Below, one piece after another: positions 57,725 to 64,000 of a stretch of DNA of 64,000 nt. Within the stretch, counting starts at the first letter, position 1. Each line of letters starts with the position of its first letter. This DNA is from Adiantum capillus-veneris. Lineage: Eukaryota > Streptophyta > Polypodiopsida > Polypodiales > Pteridaceae. The stretch is from NCBI GenBank assembly GCA_014529385.2, contig CM043966.1, forward strand, positions 44,030,537-44,094,536, in the 5' to 3' direction. Made by a program: the position numbers and the translations under genes. The notes under the pieces were generated by a model, which was not told where the DNA came from, did not search any database, and worked only from the letters and a program-made list of their open reading frames with translations.

Positions 57725-58308
57725 TTTTTCAGGCCACCACTACCAACCTTCATGTTCTCAAGGTTGCACAGATCTCGTTTTCTTTTCCGACTACCAAGCA
57801 CGGTGTCTTTCTCTCGCAAACTTGTGATCTTCTTCTCAAGGCCTTGGATTGTCTCTTTGTTTGATGAAATCTTTTGAGAGCATGCTTCATTAAGTTTCTT
57901 CAGCTGCATGTTCTCCATTGCTAGGAAGTTTCTTTGCCTTTCCGCATTCAATCCTCTCATTTCCAAGTGTTCGGTGTATCCCAATAGCCCATCCTTGCCA
58001 TCGCATGTGAAATGTAAGAGGTTAGTGATATTAGCAAAGGGAGGTGGCGCATTTGTCATAGGATCCTTTGGATAAATAGACCCATCGGTCCACAAATCCA
58101 AATTATGTTCCTTGTTTGTCCTTCTAAGTTCTTTCTCCCGTTGAGATAAGAAAGACTCCCTCCTACGTTTCTGCAACGGTGCGTACTCTTGCAATACATC
58201 AACATGAAGATGATGTGTGTTATTTCTTTGGGTAAGTGTTAAAGATGAAGGGGCCGAGGATTGTAAGTTCAAATTAGTGTTTTCATCAGGAAAAGATGCG
58301 TTCTCCAT
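57721..58308 (-). CDS. Element T coiled-coil ORF, overlapping the transposase start
   Basis: An intact 195-codon frame starts MENASFPDENTNLNLQSSAP. It has a Ser-rich N-terminus, a basic patch (QKRRRESFLSQREKELRR) and a long heptad-rich helix (NFLAMENMQLKKLNEACSQK...ETIQGLEKKITSLREKD) and ends KRKRDLCNLENMKVGSGGLK. Its TGA overlaps the transposase ATG as ATGA, just after an A6 run. One added A would fuse the two frames into a protein of about 764 residues, so it may be the N-terminal, DNA-binding or multimerising part of the transposase. Alternatively it is a separate gene. Confidence 0.55.
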   Translation of the reverse strand: MENASFPDENTNLNLQSSAPSSLTLTQRNNTHHLHVDVLQEYAPLQKRRRESFLSQREKELRRTNKEHNLDLWTDGSIYPKDPMTNAPPPFANITNLLHFTCDGKDGLLGYTEHLEMRGLNAERQRNFLAMENMQLKKLNEACSQKISSNKETIQGLEKKITSLREKDTVLGSRKRKRDLCNLENMKVGSGGLKK

Positions 58309-58657
58309 TCCTAGAGTTGATAAAGAAGAAGACGGAAAAATATCTCAGGTTTTGGGAGGGAAAGCCATATTCTCAAGTTTAGAGTTGATAGAGTTCGTGT
58401 GGCTTATGTTTCTGGAGGGAACGCTTGTAAGTTGGCATTTCAAATCATTAGTCATACGGTTAGTTGGATTCCTGACAAGAGAACGAAGGATAAGAATGAT
58501 AAAGACGGCGGCTACCTACCAAAGAATGTCATTTTGGCTTTTTGTTGCGCAGAAAAGTATCACATAAAATGCACAATTGAACATTTTTATTTTCTCTCTC
58601 TAAGCCGACGTGGCACTTCTTACAGGGCCCAAAAGTGAGTCCAACTTTCTCCTAATG

Positions 58658-59080
58658 AAAGCTACACAGACGAAGGAAAAGCTTGACAAGAAACTGAAGG
58701 ACAAAGGCATCAATGAAGGAGATCTTGTGCTAAGGTATGACAATCGACTCGATAATCGTTTTGATGCCAAGTTTGAAACTAGATGGCAGGGGCCATACAT
58801 AGTCAAGAAGGATTTCAATTCAAGTTACTATCAACTTATGGACTTGAATGGGAAAGAGCACTCCACGAAGGTAAACGGGTATCGCTTGAAGCCCTATTTA
58901 AGTCGCCTTATGCCAAAGGATCTACCAAAGATCTGTCAAAGGGCAGCTGTCTCATGTAAGTATTGTTACATGAAGCATGAGTGTAACTCCAGCAAAAATT
59001 CTGAGGGGCCAAACAATGAAGATCTCGTCAAGGACTCTAAAGCACTCTCTTTGGAAAAGATGCTCTATGATGGTACATGA
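58658..59080 (+). pseudogene. Gypsy element 2: integrase C-terminal (GPY/F) segment
   Basis: The frame resumes after the right TIR of Element T: EKLDKKLKDKGINEGDLVLR, RWQGPYIVKKDFNSSYYQLM (GPY/F module, which helps integrase bind DNA), VNGYRLKPYLSRL, then a Cys-containing tail ending at 59080. No stop is present. It completes the integrase that was cut at 46006. Confidence 0.8.
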
Positions 59081-59108
59081 ATATACCATCATCCTGGGGG
59101 AGGGCTAA
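59081..59108 (+). other. Gypsy element 2: polypurine tract
   Basis: CTGGGGGAGGGCTAA directly precedes LTR TG at 59109. This is the plus-strand primer position. Confidence 0.7.
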
Positions 59109-61788
<2,680 letters not shown>

Positions 61789-61792
61789 ATAG
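61789..61792. repeat. Right target duplication of gypsy element 2 (ATAG)
   Basis: Matches 32473-32476. Confidence 0.85.
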
Positions 61793-62520
61793 GAAAGTGT
61801 CAAAGAATATTTGCACGAACAAATTCTCCTTGTGTGTGCTCTCTATACCTATTTGATCCACATTTCAGACAGTGTTCCAAATTTTTATATTTATTTTGAA
61901 AGAGTATACAGTCATCAGGGCATGCACGCATTTTATGATAATCCATGTCCAAGTTAGTAGAATAGTTTTAGCAATCAATCACATATGGGGCATGTGACTG
62001 CTTTCCAACACAATTTTCTCGTTGAGCAACCTATTAATACATCAACACATCGACACAATGATCATATTACTGAACTTGGGATTGATGCTTTGTATACAAT
62101 ATTTCTACCTGAAAAGCTCAGTGACACTATGTCAAACCATCCATAAATAGATTGTAGATTAAGCATTGCCAATGTGGTACGGAGAATTGAAATTTTTGCA
62201 CTATTGTAAAGCGGTGTACGTGCAAGAGTCCACATCATCTCACCTTTTGCATCGGTGCTCTCATGTTAACGATACGACCGGGGTAATTGAGGTTGATTTG
62301 CAGTGTTAGCCTGGATGTTTTTTCCACCTTGGTTTTGAATCATGGGGTTCATATCAAAGAGCACATCTAACATTTTTTCCATCTCGTCTTGTTAGAATGG
62401 GGCATTGAGTGTTGCTATGATAGACTCCATCCCTGGTAGTTCATTTGATATTCGTCCTCTTTGTGACGAGATTGGAGCAATATCTATTTGTGGTGGTTGA
62501 TTGATTTCCTCCGGACCATG
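61793..62520 (-). pseudogene. CACTA element 2: TNP2 transposase, N-terminal segment
   Basis: Minus-strand pieces read MDYHKMRACPDDCILFQNKY and HCLKCGSNRYREH, the zinc-like Cys region typical of TNP2 proteins, then VRANIL, a stop, and HFP up to the gypsy junction. IPRIK continues at 32476. Further upstream, another frame reads PPQIDIAPISSQRGRISNEL with a TAA, probably the linker before the transposase. Several stops make it a pseudogene. Confidence 0.7.
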
Positions 62521-63377
62521 AGATTTTCAACGTAGATCTTGTAGTTTCTCTATAGGGAATAGACCGTTATTGTGTATGTGTTGATCACAGATCTTGCGTT
62601 TTTGAAAGATCTAAAGCTTGTACCACGCAGGGACATAACTCACCTACATATGATGCTACAGACTAACAAATCACTTTGGTCATCAACCTTAAAACAGAAC
62701 ACTCTGTTTGCTTTCTTGAGGTCCATTTCCATTATTGAAATATGTTTGCGTTATTACATTCCGTTTCAGAAGTCTGTTTGCATTACTGAAGAAGTTTGTT
62801 TGTATTTTTGAAGTATGTTTGAGTTTTATTACCCTAATTGGCCAAACAGAGCCACATCCTATCAACCAAACCATAGCGCCAAACCATAAGCACATAACAA
62901 TGTAAATGACCTCACATTCTCTAGCCATGTATGATCCTTGTACACCTCGGTCTAGAGGTGCATGGAGATCAAGACCACTAGATAATACTCTCGTATTTAT
63001 TTGTCAATGCCTATATTCGTGCGTGCATGCGGCCAAATCTTAAAGCCACTAACTTTAAGTGGATAACCCTAAACCGGACAAACACAACCACATCCTACCA
63101 GCCAAACCATAAGCAGATAACAATGTAAACTACCTCACACTCTCTGGCCATGCCCGATTCCCGCACACCTTGATCTAGAGGTGCACAAAGATCAGAACCA
63201 CTGGGTAATACTCTCTTCTTTATTGGTCAATGCCTATCTTTGTGTGTGCATGAGATCAAATATTAAAGCCGCTAACCGTAAGTGGCTAATGTCTAACCGG
63301 CCAACCCGTATAAGTGGACTGAAATAGCCATCTCTAACCCTAAGCGGCTTACCCTAACCGTAAGCGAATAGTAGCTC
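62521..63377. other. CACTA element 2: non-coding part with shared repeats
   Basis: Two copies of the segment also present at 36720-36845 lie at 62908-63030 and 63133-63260. Degenerate short repeats around ctaaccgtaagcgg occur at 63260-63370. No gene is supported. Confidence 0.55.
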
Positions 63378-64000
63378 TCATTTACAATTGAGGGGAGATC
63401 CTTCTGGCTTGATTATCATGATTAGTATGTAAAGTCTCATGAGACGGGTTGGTTCATGGGATTGGGGTTGAGGAAAATATTGCGCAGTGGCCTCGTCTTC
63501 CTTAGTAAAATTGGGTATTACAAAAAGACTAGAGGGCGACTGGCCATAAACACGAGGGGAGGCAGGTCCGGGCGCTTGGTCTATTGTTGGTGGAGGTGCT
63601 GCTTTGTACCTCTGAGGTGGAGGTGGAGGTTGTGGTCGTGGCGGTGGCGGTGGCACGACAAATGCATCGGTGACTCCTTCAGGACGAGTCTCCATAAGAT
63701 TGATCATATTCTGGATGATCGTCGTCATGAATGTCTCCACATGCAAGTTTGAATAATCTGCTAGGTTCCTTGCCTGCAAATGAATTCCATAGCTTTTACA
63801 TGTAATTGAAAGAAATCATGTGTGCATGGATTACAAAAGCGAAACATTGCACTTACACTTATACGCTCCTCAACATAAATGTGCTCCAGAAGAAGCTCCG
63901 CATTTGCAAGAACTCTCTATCCACAAGAATGAGCTTTGTCTTGCTTTGGAACCTTGCAACTCAAAATCAGTATATCTTCCCAAAGAATGTCATGGGTCAA
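63378..64000 (-). pseudogene. CACTA-associated minus-strand gene fragment (proline-rich)
   Basis: An exon from the right edge reads WEDILILSCKVPKQDKAHSC, a TGA, then RVLANAELLLEHIYVEERIS with donor GTAAGT near 63855. The acceptor TTTGCAG is near 63779. The next exon reads ARNLADYSNLHVETFMTTII and a proline-rich tail (FVVPPPPPRPQPPPPPQR), ending at 63378. It may be the C-terminus of the TNPA-like partner of CACTA element 2. The family is not certain because the core domain lies outside the window. Confidence 0.35.

Larger units (their letters stand above)
46007..58657. mobile_element. Element T: 12.65-kb TIR transposon carrying histone-like genes
   Basis: Terminal inverted repeats of 32 bp at 46007-46038 and 58626-58657 match at 31 positions: CATTAGAAGAAAGTTGGACT on the left, then CACTTTTGGGCC, and the reverse complement on the right with one A/G difference. 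The element separates the integrase core of gypsy element 2 (YECYKRH) from its C-terminal part (MKATQTKEKLDKKLKDKGIN), so it is a true insertion. A longer target duplication is not visible; a 2-bp AT or TA is possible. Genes inside are on both strands and most have spliceosomal introns. They include a DDE-like transposase, a histone H3-like gene and a second histone-fold gene. The superfamily is not recognised. Confidence 0.85.

Overview
This window looks like nuclear DNA of a land plant, most probably a seed-free plant such as a homosporous fern. That is inference. It rests on dense nested LTR retrotransposons, CACTA transposons with spliceosomal introns, long CT/GT microsatellites, and several kilobases of decayed pentatricopeptide (PPR) repeat copies of the kind seen in fern genomes. 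No intact housekeeping gene, rRNA or tRNA was recognised. Almost everything is mobile-element sequence or pseudogene.

Layout. 1-1837: 5' end of a Ty1/copia element on the minus strand (192-bp LTR, tRNA-Met-type primer site, intact gag start) running off the left edge. 2264-3424: Ty3/gypsy relic (gag-like plus aspartic protease). 3425-5247, 8740-12894 and 13670-15170: degenerate PPR arrays, interrupted by a TIR element (9818-10580) and a solo LTR (12895-13664). 6798-8559 (minus): a P-loop NTPase plus REase-like gene of Crinkler-like architecture, broken by one frameshift. 16440-17060: leucine-rich-repeat relic. 21350-26874: dead chromodomain-type gypsy element, split by a solo LTR of the same family (23332-24097), with a putative 3' LTR after 27201.

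From 31626 to the right edge the window is a set of nested insertions. An old CACTA element (TNP2 transposase, minus strand, 31626-32476 and 61793 onward) was split by a Tat-like gypsy element (LTRs 32477-40302 and 59109-61788, ATAG target duplication; the TNP2 frame is restored across the site). A second CACTA element (33227-38392, GTG target duplication) then entered the gypsy 5' LTR. The sister LTR preserves the empty site.

The most interesting object lies inside the gypsy integrase: a 12.65-kb element with 32-bp terminal inverted repeats (46007-58657), called Element T here. It carries an intron-containing DDE-like transposase of a family I cannot name, a coiled-coil ORF, a strongly recognisable divergent histone H3 gene, a second probable histone-fold gene (H2A-like), three unrecognised spliced genes, and four clusters of short inverted-repeat hairpins between the genes. 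All larger genes in it carry at least one stop or frameshift, so this copy is probably dead. I know of no described DNA transposon that carries core-histone-like genes.
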